Assembly (NCBI RefSeq): GCF_007655135.1
Contig: NC_045132.1
Span: 21,260,354-21,324,353 of the forward strand
Direction of reading: 5' to 3'
DNA: 64,000 bases
DNA from: Punica granatum
Taxonomy: Eukaryota > Streptophyta > Magnoliopsida > Myrtales > Lythraceae
Part shown: piece by piece, positions 23,381 to 35,939 of the stretch
Layout: each line of letters begins with the position of its first letter
Position numbering within the stretch: the stretch's first letter is position 1
Notes under the pieces: generated by a model
Told to the model about the DNA's origin: nothing
What the model saw: the letters and a program-made list of their open reading frames with translations, nothing else
The model's database searches: none
Made by a program: the position numbers and the translations under genes

Positions 23381-25303
23381 CAGCAGTGTACCTTACAGTA
23401 TAAACAAGAAGCATCGGCAGACTGTACATGCTCGATCGAGCACAATAAATGCGAACAGAAATTCGACAGAGCTTTAAAGCTGTTTGAATTCTTTCCATCT
23501 GACTCGTATTCTTTTTGGAACTTCTGCTTCATATTTGAGCCAGGCTTCAGATTCAGAGAGAGAGTGATCACTCAATAAGAGTAAATTTCCTTCGTGCAGC
23601 AATTTGGAAGGCCATCACCTAAATTTTTAGCTTCACCCTGGATACATATTATCTATGCCCCATTTACTCGAACAGCAAAATATTTCGAGCGGACAAGAAA
23701 CACACTGGAATTCATATCTCTATAATACGTTTCAGCATATGGACCGAGAACCTTGTGTTCACCACACCATTTTAAAGTAGGCCGAAAGACATGGAAACTG
23801 GACCGTGCTATGCCAGACATTTTCCAACTTCTGGTTCGGTCCTGGTGCCACGAACCGAACTACGCTATGCCACCCTTAAATTGGGCAAGGAACCCAACGA
23901 CACCGAACCTCCCGGCCCTCTTGGAAATGAATGGGCTTTGTCAGAGATCAAGGCCACCGAAATCGGGCTTAGGCCTCCCAGATATCAGGCTGAAGACTGC
24001 ACATACCCAATGAAATCAATAACATTTTATGAACCAATATGTGTATCTAATATTTGTATGGAAGAATCTAGTCAAATTATAATAATCTCAGTCTTTGAAA
24101 CTGCTGATAATCTTTAGCTTATATGTACTCGGCAATATTCCATTCGCGTTTAAGATCAACATGCTTGTGGTTGTAAAGGACTAATCGTCATATTCAAGAC
24201 TCTCTTCAATTATCGTCGTTAACAGAAACATCGAAAAGAAGATATCTCTTTTCCTCTTTCTATTCAGAGCATAATTTTGACATTGTTTTACCAGAAAGAG
24301 GAAGTTATCTATCGTGTAAGGGCTAATTACATATCAAGTGGGACAACTACGGATTTGAGTTCTCGTGCTTCCAGCTAGCTCTCAGTGGACTTGAACGGAC
24401 CAGACCAAGCATCAAAACCTTGAACCTTAACAATTTAATCACATTGAGATTGAGCCGACATAACGTAAATAATCATATCTGATGTTTTTGTCAAATGTTC
24501 TAATCTTGAACCTAAGCTAATCCGAAATCTAAAACCTTTTGTGCCAAAAAAGTAGGACTTCTTTGAATACGTTTCCCGAAGCAGCCTTTTCCTTTTCTCA
24601 GCCTCCGCATTGAATGAACAAAACACTGTGCTGTTTCCACGTCCAACAGTAACTTTTCAATACCATAACTATCAAGAAAACAAATAATAAATGAAAATAT
24701 AGTACACATCAGGGGGACAAACAGGACAGCACGGAGAGGAAGAACATAAACAATTGATTCTTGAGAATCTCCAAGCTCCAGAGTGTTTGTGTGTGCGTGT
24801 GCGCGCGTATGGGGCCTTAACCAGAGGGTTGAGTTAAGCTGAGGGAAGGAACAAGCACATGGGTTTAAGACCGTTTGAGAGGCTCTGTACGGTAACAGAG
24901 ACAGAACAGTCAAAATGCCATACATACATGACAAAAAAGCTTCAGCCCCCTTTTCCCTATACCATTGTCACTCTCCCCCATTATTTGTTCGACTTGTTTA
25001 TTATTCACCTCACCATGCATAAAACAATTACAATAATGCTTCACCAGCTTACCAAAAGCCATTATTTATTCAATTAACGGATGCAATGGTTTTTTATATA
25101 TAAGTGAGCAGACCCTCTTTCCCCCACCTCCACTCTCCTTTTACTACCCCTCTCCCTATTCCTAGAAACCAACCTCTCACCCTCTTCTTCTCTTCTCTCT
25201 CTCTTTCACTCGCTCTTCTTGATTTTGAAGCTTAAGGAACTCTCAGAAGCAGATACAGTCTGTTGTATCTTTGTTTTGAAGCATCGGCAGAATATCACTG
25301 TCC
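23381..25303. other. TPT 3' region and PDCB promoter region
   Basis: No gene is supported. Short open frames near 23,753-24,117 and 24,512-24,934 lack family resemblance and splice partners. The 3' end holds the PDCB promoter. Confidence 0.55.
25095..25104 (+). promoter_or_regulatory. TATA box of the PDCB gene
   Basis: TATATATAAG lies about 200 bp upstream of the start codon at 25304 and is followed within 30 bp by a pyrimidine-rich stretch typical of plant initiation sites. Confidence 0.65.
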
Positions 25304-27126
25304 ATGGCTTTCTGGGTGTGTCTGGTTCTTCTCTTGGCCCTCTCTGGGCACTCAAGTAAGCTCCTCGAGCACTTCTTTCTCCTCCATTTCTCCTTTCCAA
25401 ACCTCCTGAGAGAAGAAAGTTTGAAGCTTTTTGCTGAAGGGGAAGAGAATCTCTGACTTCGTGATGAAGGGAAGAGGGAAAGATTGAATCTTTGAGAGTG
25501 ATTCACGTATGTCTTTGTCCAAAATAGCCCATTCCTTTGCCCTCAGCTCCTGATGTGGCTCGGGGTTTCGATCTTGCAGGTGCTACATACTGTGTATGTA
25601 AAGATGGGGTGGGCGAGGGGGCCCTTCAGAAGACCATAGACTATGCATGTGGAAGTGGAGCTGACTGCTCGGCTATCATTCAGAATGGAGCCTGTTACCA
25701 ACCCAACACGGTGAAAGCCCACTGCGACTATGCTGCAAACAGCTATTACCAGAGGAAGGGGTCAACTGGTGCTACCTGTGACTTTAATGGAGTTGCCACT
25801 ACCGTAGCTGCTGTTCCCAGTAGCAGTATGCTCTTGACCAATTAGCTTACCTTACCTCTGTGTTTTTCACTTTGTGGGCTGCTGCATAATAATCTTGTCC
25901 TTGTTTTTCTGAACTTTTCTCTTCTGGGTTTTGCTGTTGCAGACCAAGTTTCTGGATGTGTTTACCAGTCAAGTCCAAGGTATGTCTTTAGTTCGTCAAT
26001 AGACCCAAATCCTGGCATACCACTAAGACCTTGATCACCATTGTTATGTTTGAAGATCTTTTTGTGTCTCCTTATGCTATGAATCCTTGGGTTTGATAGC
26101 TGATAGAGTTGTTGCCCTGAAAATTTGTCTTGAAGAAAGGAAAATGCAGATGTGATCTGCGTCTTCTGTTTATCTGGACAGAAAGTGGATCAAGAGAAGT
26201 AGATCTATCTACAAGCCAAGAAGCAGTTTTTAAATGCTCTCAGTTGTTTTTGAAACTGATTGATTTGATTTTATTACATTTACAAAGTCTAGATGAGGGC
26301 GGGCCTGCTTGTACCTTGCAGGAGTGAGCTGTCTTGATGCTGACATTATAATGGCGCACAGGCTCATTTGTCCTCTTTTACCTGAAAATATTGTCCGGAT
26401 CCCATGCCTTTGACCCATGTTGCTCTGACAACCCATGATGGATTTTTTTTTTAATTGGTCTCTTGATTTTCAAGCTTTTGGTTCATGTGTGGGGAAGAAA
26501 AGCTCTCTCACATTTGCCTCATTTGGTGCATGGTTTGCTTCATTGAATTAGTCACTTCTCAACAAATCACATTTGCATTGCCTTAACTTAAAAAATGGTT
26601 TTCTTAAAAGAACTTTTGTCAAGCCAAGGGCGACAAGAAATGCTGGAAGATGGAAATTGCTTTTCTTTATCTCTATGTTTGTCACGTAATCTGTCGGGAT
26701 TCCAACCACTGTTTCTGTTGATCTGAACTCACTGTGGCCCTATCACAGCGATAGGAGCAGTGTTTTGCATCTTGAATTGTAAACAGGAAATATTGCTTTG
26801 ATGCCTCCTTGTATCATGTGGTCACCCTCATATAACCTGCTAGATAAATATTCTCGATATACCGGTTTCCAATAACATCTTCTTTTGTGGAACAGCACTG
26901 GGGGAACAAGCACAACGCCGGGCGGCACCAGCACCAGCACCAGCACCAGCACCACCAATGCCCCCCCACCACCGCTACCACCACCAGCGGCACCAACCCA
27001 GTGTTTGGTGGCACAGGACTGGCCCCCACAGGCATCAATGACACTAGCGCTGCGGCAGGTCTCTTACGAGGCATCGGCTTGGCCTTCTTCTTCCTTGCTT
27101 TCTCAGGCTTGTTGGTGCTGTGGTGA
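25304..27126 (+). CDS. PDCB: X8-domain PDCB-type callose-binding protein, frame broken in last exon
   Basis: Model: exons 25304-25355, 25580-25825, 25943-25979, 26896-27126. Role: PDCBs are GPI-anchored wall proteins that bind callose at plasmodesmata through an X8 (CBM43) domain. Visible evidence: signal peptide MAFWVCLVLLLALSG; X8 core YCVCKDGVGE...YACGSGADCSAI...GACYQPNTVKAHCDYAANSYYQ...ATCDF with all six cysteines; then a Ser/Thr/Gly linker. Anomaly: read straight through, the last exon leaves the family pattern after the linker and stops at 27,331. One base of shift at the C7 run 26,961-26,967 gives the expected TNPVFGGTGLAPTGIND and a hydrophobic GPI-signal tail (GLAFFFLAFSGLLVLW) ending at 27,126. 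So the sequence lacks one base, or has two extra, near that run. This may be an assembly error, a natural frameshift allele, or a shorter unanchored product. Confidence 0.85.
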
Positions 27127-27521
27127 TGATGATAGTGACTTGAAGAAGGTTTCCACCGAGACAAGAAAAACTGTGGGGTTAGGGATGTTATTTCATTGGT
27201 TAACTATGGGTACATTGGAAAAAGTAATGGAGGGGACTCCCCCACTTGTTTCTTATTTTCTTCTTTTTGGTTGGTTCTGTTGGAAGAGGAAAAAAGGCTG
27301 GGAATTTGATTCCTTTTTGCTGGTGGCATGACTTTTTATTGGGGCAGTAGAACCTAATTTTTCTCTTCCTTTTTAGCTTTTTCTTGAGCCATTTGGTTTA
27401 GATATTCCTCTCTCTCTCTCTCTCTGTGTATATCTAAGAGAAAGACTTTTTATTGGGGCAGTAGAACCTAATTTTTCTCTTCCTTTTTAGCTTTTTCTTG
27501 AGCCATTTGGTTTAGATATTC

Positions 27522-27555
<34 letters not shown>

Positions 27556-29761
27556 CTAAGAGAAAGACCAAGTCTTTTTTGAATCCTAGGGCAAAAAATT
27601 TGGTACTTGCTGGCTGGCTGCTGCTCTTGCTTATATTGTTTCACTCTGAATTTGTTGAAAATGCCCTTATAACTAATGGAAGAATTACATCACAAGTTTT
27701 GTTGAAGAAGCTCATCCTTACATTAGAAGCAATATAACATTGTGGAGTTTGAAGCAAAAGAACAGTAGTCGGAAAAAAAAAGAAGAGAGATGCAGTGTAA
27801 TGGTATATGCTCTTGTTTGGAATGAAGAGTTTCCGATTCGATTTTCACTCTTAAACATGTTTGTGGTCTTAAAAGAAATAAAAAGACATTAAGAATAAGT
27901 GTCACTATCCTTTTCCGTTGGATGATTGTTTCAGTTTACTTGGAATGGCCAATATAGCTTTCTAGGAAAACCTGAAAGTTGTTGGGACATCAAATGGCAT
28001 GATGGCATGGACAAGGCCACCTCTCTTTGTTGGTTAGTGTCTGGCTCTACTCTCTTCCTTTTTATGAAATATAAAAATAGTTCGTCATTTTTTTCTTTTT
28101 TATTTTATATAATCTTTTCCCTTTTATATCCGAACCTCGGTGAACGTTCCGCAGATTTTCGATTAGCTTACTTAACCGGGGGCCTAATAATACAATGGTT
28201 TGTATGTCGGAAGAAATTGGGAGTCGAAAGTCGGGTTGACATCGAGAAATAAGCGGTCTTGCCATGAGAACCGGTGTAGGCCTCGATGGAGAACCTCGTC
28301 CTTTTGGTCTAAATCCGAATATCGATTATTGACGAGAGTGCACCATAGAGAGAAACTTGGCCTCTCTGCGAGGAGTACTTCAACGATGGCCTAAACATGG
28401 GGATGATTTTGTGAGTATTTGGCTAATAGGAATTCACAATATCATTTATCTGCATAATGGGTGTGAACAACCGGTAATCCACCCGAGACGTTAACACAAC
28501 AAACATCTCACCGAACGAAAAGTTGTATGCTATGGCTGCAGATGTTCAGGCTGTGCAGGATCTTCCTGTTAGAAATTCGAAACTCATGTATCTGCTCAGT
28601 GATCGGGACATATCTAAATCCAAAGTTATCGATGAATACATAATATGAGTAAAAATCCTCTTCAACATCCAACAGATTGAATGAGTAGCCAAGTTCATAG
28701 ATTCAGGATCATCTGCTAGGGACAGGTGGTATCAGTTGGATTGTGGGCACAAGACTAAGATCACATTATGACGACGAATCCGTATGAAAAGCTTTGGAGA
28801 TAGCGATGGCCTGTGCAGCACAAAACTCGGTCCAATGGCCAAACATAAAATCAATTATCATGAAATTAAAGGACTGTCTGCAGATAGAAATGGCAATCAA
28901 AGGAATTTGAAGGTTTGAAGTAGAAATCAGTACTCAAACAATTCGATCAAAGAGCGGACTTGAAGAAGACAATATGATTGCATAAGGTAGGCTTCTTCCC
29001 TTTTCGGATAAATTTTTTGGCCATAAATACTGCATTATGAGATTTGCAGCACAAATAATGTCGAGAGTGAACTTTGCTCACAATCGGTACAATCAACCAC
29101 TCCAAAGTTCTATAATGCAAAGGAAGCTCTTAATTATAACTCTCACATTGAACGGATATATGGCATGTTTTCACAGTACAGATAGTATGGACCAGTACAA
29201 AATAATTGACTGAGAAAAAAAAAAGAAAAAAAGAGAGAGATACCAAAATTGCCTGAGAAAAAAAAAATCGGATGAAAGAATAGCTACACATGCATTGATG
29301 AAAATTGTATTTGGAATTACTTTCTTCGCCAAACCCACTGCTTTACAGCAAGCTTCAGTTTGACAATTTTTTGTCACATACATCATCTGATCTCGTGGAG
29401 CCATATCATACTTCGATGGAGCTTCTCTTGCTCCCACATGGTCTGGAAGAGATAAAATTTCTAGCATAATTAGAATCTTTCTCAAGTAATGTAAAATCTC
29501 ATCCATTATTCTAAGCATGACACATCATTATTATGTTTTGAGCCTTTTTTTCTTTTCTATTTTCTCTCTTTCCCTGTCATGTTGCTCCTTAAATTAATTG
29601 CTTGCACCAGGCAGAAGAACTCATGAATCACTTGATCAACAAAACCTGGAAAACCCAAGAAAGCACTTCTGCAAGAAAATATTGCTGCAAATAAATAACT
29701 TACCGAAGCTAAAAACAATGTACAGATCTGTGCCAGTGAGGTGTCCCAGGGGCTGAATCGA
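27127..29761. other. 3'UTR of PDCB and gene-free spacer
   Basis: The first 450 bp contain the PDCB 3'UTR with a tandem duplication. 28,000-29,700 has no recognisable gene. A minus-strand frame at 29,171-29,518 and a few others are open by chance or derive from unknown decayed sequence. Confidence 0.5.
27331..27568. repeat. Tandem duplication (about 115 bp) in the PDCB 3'UTR
   Basis: Two adjacent units, 27,331-27,445 and 27,446-27,568, each run from ACTTTTTATTGGGGCAGTAG through a (CT)n stretch to TATCTAAGAGAAAG. They appear identical except for the length of the CT run, which is longer in the second. This indicates a recent duplication, probably inside the 3'UTR. Confidence 0.92.
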
Positions 29762-32700
29762 CTACTTTCTCACGAATGGCTTTTGACAAACAAGTAACCG
29801 CTGGTCACTCCCGTTCTGGAGGTCAATCACCCGAGCTTCCCAACGTATCTGACTAGCAAACGTCCTCGCCATCTCTATAGCTCGAACTTTATCACAGAGT
29901 ACAATCCATCCCTGGCAACAATATGATAAACGGGCAAATTTTTATCACATGAATGAAGATGAATAGCCAATTTTCAACAGAATAAAGCACATGAGATAGT
30001 GAATGATCACGAGAAAACAAGATTACCTCAGGCCTCAGTATTCGGTCCATCTCCAACAATACATCCATCATACTGCACCTATGATGGCTCAGGTGTGAGA
30101 GGAGACCATTTGCGTGAAGCATATCATAAGTTCTGGGATATGTGGGGAATGGTTCACACCTGTAACCCAGAAAATACATCAGAAGTGGAGTATAATACAA
30201 TTTTATTTCTCAACAATATTACTCAGAATTTTTCATAATATAATAATTAGAAATGTTCAAAAGAGTCTTATATGTTAACAAAGTCCCATTTGTTTCTGTT
30301 TTTGGTGCATTCATCTTGCTTTAAATCAATAAAAGAATAAGTTCCTATGAGACCAATTTTCCTGCCAATAGTCAAATTTGATGAATTAATATAGTGAAAC
30401 TAAGGCAATCCAGTTATAGTCTTGGGATCAGCAATACGACCAAATATTCAATTCAACCACATGTTTATTTAAAAATTTATCAAAAATATGACATTGAAAT
30501 AGAACTAATGTCAGATGCCAACTACGATACCCTACAGATAATAAAATATTTCAGAACACACAGAAGCATGGGAAAAACGCTTATAACAACTATGAACTGA
30601 GTATTAGGTAAGCAATAAGTTAGGGCTCACCAGTCATGCAAAACACCTGCAAAACCTTGATCAAGTATGAGAGGAAGCGTATTAGGAGCCCCAACTGGGA
30701 CAACATTCATAACCCAAACTGATTTCTTCTCTTCCAAAAAAGCCCAATTCAGTCCTCCATAATGGGCATTCATGTCCATCACATTACGAACCATGTTGAA
30801 TGGAGGCAATGGGTCTTCATCCCCCGGCCTCTTTGGGTGGTCAGAGAAAATCAGGGGAGTGAGCAGAGACCAATAATTCTTCAGAGCAGATCTTGACAGC
30901 TGTATGTCCTCATAATAGTCTCCAGGATGAACTCCTGTTATTGTAAGAGGTTTGATAAAGATGTTAGTACTTTCAATTCATTAGCTAAGGATAGTCAAAG
31001 CGAAAGGGAAATGTGGGAGAAATAACTTTCATGGAACAATACTTTCCATGGACTTCGAGGTCTTCTGGACTCAAAAGGAGACTAGATGAACGATTTTGGA
31101 TCGGATTCCAGCGACTGCTAGAAGGCCCAGTTATGCACGAGACTAGCGGCTGATAGTACGATTGACTATCATGTCCTCTACAGACTGGTACAGAAGCCTG
31201 CTTGCTATAATACAAGAAGAACCAAAGAACGAGTTTAGAAAGCTTTCCAAGTTCAACCTAAAGTACTTGACTTTCAACTCTGCAGAATGAATCATTTGAT
31301 TGTATATTTTCGCTCACCGGGAAGAGTAACATTGGACATCTGAAGTTTTCTGCCAAATAAAAGTCTCATCCTGCTGAGCCAAAAGAGTCCAACAGATTTC
31401 CTGCGTGATCGTTTCCAGTGGAGTAAACATGATTCTCTTCTTCATATTCACTGAGCTTCCGTTTGACTTCAGCGAGGGTGAGGTCAAGACAAAGTAACCT
31501 CCAGGCTTGAGGACCCGATCAACTTCTAAGAGTAACATTCCCTCTGTTGCACAGATCATCACAAGAAACTCCATAAGACAAAAGTCAAAACATGAAGCAG
31601 TGCAGTAGAAAGGTACCGAGTTCTCTCAGGAAAAGACCTGTTTGAGTACCTTTCTCATCCCAAACAACACCGCATTGGGCACAATGAACCATGTCGAAAG
31701 ATAATGATGGGTATGGAAGCTGTTTAGAGATGAAGTTCCCAATCATCGCTGGAAGACCTCTCTCAAGAGCCAATTGAACTTGACTACCAGTTGCCTCGTA
31801 TTCCGCAATACAAACAGCCATTACCTTCAACGATAGGAGGTGAGATCCAAAACTACCAAAACCACACCCGATATCTAAAACTGTGCGAACCTGCAGAAGA
31901 CATGGGAAAAGAAATTTGTTTGTAAACGCACCTTTCTTATAATGTTTTAAAATGGATGATAAATCAGTTACAACACAACCAAGGATACATGTATAAATCA
32001 AGTCACTGACATAGGAAAATCATATCTAGTACAATAGGGATTTTTTTCTAAGTGTCTAACAACCTGATGATACCAAGAAATAACAAACAGAAATAACTCC
32101 CAGAAAATGGAATGACTTACTCCAGCTTGAATGAAGTCACTGTCACTTCCTAATCCTAGCATCTCTGCAATTTGACGAGAATAATCTTTGACGCCATCAA
32201 AGATTGACCCATCATCAGAGTGGAATGCGATCTGATTCTCTTCTAGGAGCATCATCCTGGAATATTTGTATTTCAAAAGATCAAACTGAAGATAAGTAAA
32301 CCAGCACATTCTGGCACATTACTGGAATACACGAAGCAGCAAGAATGGTATAATGACCTTTTAGTCATGCTTCCAGATGAGAGAAATTGGTCTTTGGTTA
32401 TCTTCACATTTCCGCTCCATATCACATCCCTACCAGCGGGCCATCTCAGAGGGGTCTTATACTCTTTCGGTGGACGAACCAAACATTTCTCTTCAACTCT
32501 TGACAGCTCGCAATGCCGATCGAACTCCTCACCATCCTTATACCCAGCCAATAGATTAGCGGAAACATTGTAGCACGGGACAAAGTTCTCTCTTTCTTTC
32601 CCACAAAGACTGAACTCCTTTTGTTTACTAGCACCTGATGAGAGAGACCTCAGCTCCAAATAATCGACAGCTGCCTGCTCTTTTAGCCTTCTATAGTTTG

Positions 32701-32869
32701 TGTATATGTCAGGTCCTGAAGTTGAAGCCACAGCGTCGAACGCATTCGAGGAAGAAGATCCCAAAACAGTGATTAAGGCTAGAACACTTATGAGGCACAA
32801 GAGCAACCAGCTCAAAGGTGGTCTGGGCCCTAAGAGTAGAGTTAGTTTATTAAACCAGGGGCTTCTCAT
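29762..32869 (-). CDS. QUL: QUASIMODO2-like putative pectin methyltransferase (PMT4/5 type)
   Basis: Model (minus): exons 32869-32358, 32256-32121, 31890-31650, 31543-31318, 31204-31047, 30934-30631, 30159-30027, 29911-29762, 619 aa. Role: Golgi type II membrane proteins of the DUF248 family, thought to methylesterify homogalacturonan with S-adenosylmethionine. Visible evidence: start MRSPWFNKL; membrane anchor [17 protein letters not shown] at about 21-37; [36 protein letters not shown] motif [12 protein letters not shown] at about 220-231; [85 protein letters not shown] supports the QUL1/QUL2 subgroup. Anomaly: intron 5 needs a donor at CATG|GAAAGT, one base from GTAAGT, because no GT donor restores frame. 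All other introns are GT-AG. The start is the first ATG of the frame. Confidence 0.93.
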
Positions 32870-33780
32870 GTCCAAAATTTGCACAGACCAATTTCAGAAA
32901 CCAGGCTGCAGATTCAGTAAAGCGCCGCTCCAGTAACTACGAGAGCCAAAACCCAGTGCTAGCATACAAGTCTTTGTATGATATTCCTGCGGAACTGGAC
33001 AGTTCCTATGAGCATTGAAACCACTCGATTGAGATTCCTGCACCCCCTTTTTCTGACACCAGATAATGCATAAACCGGACGTGACACAATAAAAGCTCCC
33101 AAAGCGGCAGTATTCGCCAGAAGTCCACCGTGAAATCTAGAAGGTAAGTTGATGACCAAACCTGAGATCAAGTCAACCGGAACTTCAATGCTCCCTGGTA
33201 TCACTGCAAAACAAGAAAATCCGAAATCAAAAGCAAAATTTTTGCAACAAAAAACAGCTGGGACTTCGAAATCAGCCGCGCATACTGAGAATCCTAATGG
33301 AACAAGAAGAGGACGACAGAAGCTCAGTTCCGGATCTCACTGCTCAGAGAAAAGTCAACAGCTAACAGAATCACCGGAACACCATTTGATCCCCTCAATG
33401 CTCCCGCCTCCCCTAAACAGAAAAACCAAGAAAAACGAATTTCCAAAATCCCATCTTTCATTTTTGTGGTTTCCAAGCCAAAATCATGAGGGGTAAACAT
33501 CGGATCTCGAAAACGAAGCCGACCCAGAGAGATCAGATCGAAACCACTCTCTCTGGGTCGCATACAGAACATCGAGGATTTGCTAAAGCAATCAATGGTA
33601 GCAATTACTTACATTTTCGTGTGCCATGAATGGTGTCGAGAGGATGATGACAGTTTGTGGGTTGGCTGTTGAACTGTGAGAGAATGGTTCATTCATTCAA
33701 TTCAATTGCGGTTGTAATCAAGAATTGCGCAATTCTGCAGAAGAAATTGAGGAATGGGGGGGATTTCTATATATAGGAAG
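32870..33780 (-). promoter_or_regulatory. QUL 5'UTR with intron and TATA box
   Basis: On the minus strand CCTATATATAG (33,768-33,778) is a good TATA box. A strong donor AAT|GTAAGT lies at 33,613/33,612, and acceptor TCTGCAG near 32,908 lies just before the coding start. Together they suggest a short non-coding first exon and a 5'UTR intron of about 700 bp. Confidence 0.55.
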
Positions 33781-35939
33781 GGGTTGAGTGCAGTTTCTTG
33801 CTAGTTAATTGGGCTTTATATATATATATATATATATATCAGTGACTGAGTGCTGAAGAAGAGGAGGAAGAAGGAGGAGGAGGAGGTGGGTATACTGATT
33901 GATTGAGAATCGCCAATCGGATCCGAAAGCTCGCACATTTAGACGAACCAAACACGGAACAACAAAAACAGCAGCAGCAGCACGACAAATATTTTTCCTT
34001 TTTCTTTTTGGTCTTTTAGTTTTTTTACTTGATTAATAATTTTTCATTTTAATATTCTAAAATTTCTTTAAGCAAATAAAAGATTAAATAAATAAAGGAG
34101 GAAAGACTTGCGGGAATAATTGTAATTTTATTTATAGTGCTTCGACTTTTTGGAGTTAATTACATTGGAAACTCTTTTTTTTTTAACAGAAAAATTGCAA
34201 ACTTCTCGGCTTGTTCTAGCAAATACCACGGCAAGATGACAAATGCTAACATCGTACACGAGTGTGATGGGGCGATGCAAGCTAAATCGAGGGCGTAGAT
34301 GCAAGAGCGAATGAGTAAACTGCAGCGATTGAATCTAAGATGTTAATCGTATTTCAATGTATTTTCTGAGTTCAAACATCTATTTAATGTGCCCAAATAG
34401 AATAAGAACATATCCATTTAACGTAGAAAAATTCAAAAGATCAGAACCTCTTCAAGTGCGTCTGATGAAGAGCTAATTCATAGGTAATCTTCTGCTTTTC
34501 ACCCCAGTAATGCTATAAATCCGTTCAAATAATTGAACTATCTAGTTACAACTATGCGTTTTCATATAATTTCCTCAATTTTATCGAATATTCTTTTTTT
34601 TTACATTTCATAAAATCCACAACACATTAAAAACGATAAAATGGCAGTTTCAAACTTTTTTCTGAAAATGTTAAAATAAGTGTTAATTCCTTCTCAATCA
34701 TGATTTTCAAGAGGGGGGTTTGAGACAAACGAGCATGTGTCATGGCTTTCTTAATTTTGTTAATCATAAAGTTAGAACTGATGATTATGTGACTGCCAAA
34801 TGGAATGCAAAAGGATAAATTTGTCAAAGGACATTATAGAAAAGTTGTCCAGTCAGGCTGTCACCAGCCGGTCTGGTACTGATAGCTTCGGTTGTTACCG
34901 TTTTCACCTCCATCCTGTGGGTCCCACAGAAATTAATTTTATTTCCCTTCCCCATTTAATCTCATCCCATTATTCCTTAATTATATTTATTTTTTATTCC
35001 TCAATTACTTATTTTTTTATTTTATTTTACCAAATTATTTGATTGCTTTTCATTTCGCTTTCCAATGATGAGATAAGCTAAAATTATTCCCCCCTTATCT
35101 CCTCTTTCATACCTGTATACTACTTTTTTTTTTTTGACTAGATAATACGGTGAGCTGGAGGAATGATAACATTGTTGTCTTCATTTACATTATGTTCCGG
35201 CTTTCCTATTTAATCGCAAATCAGACGATATGAACGATCAACGTAACTGGCTCTGTCAGTATAACACAATTATGGGTCTAATATAATTCACAAAAACTGG
35301 AGATAATCTCAGACCCATGACAAATAGTTAATTCTAACATGCCTCTCGAATATTCGAACTCGAGCTACAAATCATAAGGGACTTGACCACTAAACCATCA
35401 CCCATATATACTACTCAGGTACATCTAATTCCACTTAACATTGTCTGTTTCTTTTCTGCATATATACTCCTTGGATACGTCTATTCCACTTAACATTGTT
35501 TTCTGCATACATAAAACATTTCGTGCACTTCACTTATTGTCTGCAAATCATTCGGTACTCGCCGAACTTCCGAATTTGATTCCGGGAGAAGTAAGAGTAT
35601 AAACTAGAGGTCGCGACTTATACCTTGAGTACTAGCATGTCTCAGTTTCACTGTCGTGAATGAACATCAGGGAGCGCGAATAGCGGTATGTATGTTACAA
35701 CTTCTGACCATCATAATCGTTACAGGAAGTAATCCCGATGTTTGCCCGAGTGACGAGCATGTTGCCAAATCCTAATTCAGTTATCAGACCATTGGAAACT
35801 TGAAAGGCGAAAATGACTGGAACTAGCCTTATCTGAGTCCAGCACAAAAGCTCTAAACAAGAATATGAGCAAAATTGTGGTACAGCAGCAGCCAGAACGA
35901 GTTATGGTACAACTAAGGAAAAATTCTTGGTTCGAGGTT
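33781..35939. other. Gene-free spacer between QUL and KTI12
   Basis: AT-rich sequence with a (TA)n microsatellite at about 33,817-33,839, a SINE-like element near 35,210-35,405 and an imperfect repeat near 35,405-35,515 (ATTCCACTTAACATTGT twice). KTI12 3'UTR must lie at the right end. No gene was seen. Confidence 0.55.
35210..35405 (-). mobile_element. tRNA-derived SINE-like element
   Basis: On the minus strand a head reads GATGGTTTAGTGGTCAAG (A-box-like TGGTTTAGTGG). About 30 bp later comes GAGTTCGAATATTC, close to the pol III B box GGTTCGANNCC. A body of about 130 bp follows. Head order and spacing fit a tRNA-derived SINE. The 3' tail is not clear. Confidence 0.5.

Noticed and set aside
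26887..27126. Separate His/Gln-rich small protein in the PDCB last exon
   Set aside because: Only its second half resembles the PDCB tail. The first half is an out-of-frame reading of the Ser/Thr linker. A frameshift is the simpler explanation.
28530..28960. Possible RNase H or other retroelement fragment on the minus strand
   Set aside because: A few residues (WTEFCAAQAIAISKAF) look vaguely like the RNase H helix block, but stops follow and no other motif is present.
29171..29518. 115-codon minus-strand frame downstream of QUL
   Set aside because: No family resemblance. It starts in AT-rich DNA, ends in a poly-A/GA tract, and QUL already has its normal terminal exon at 29,762.
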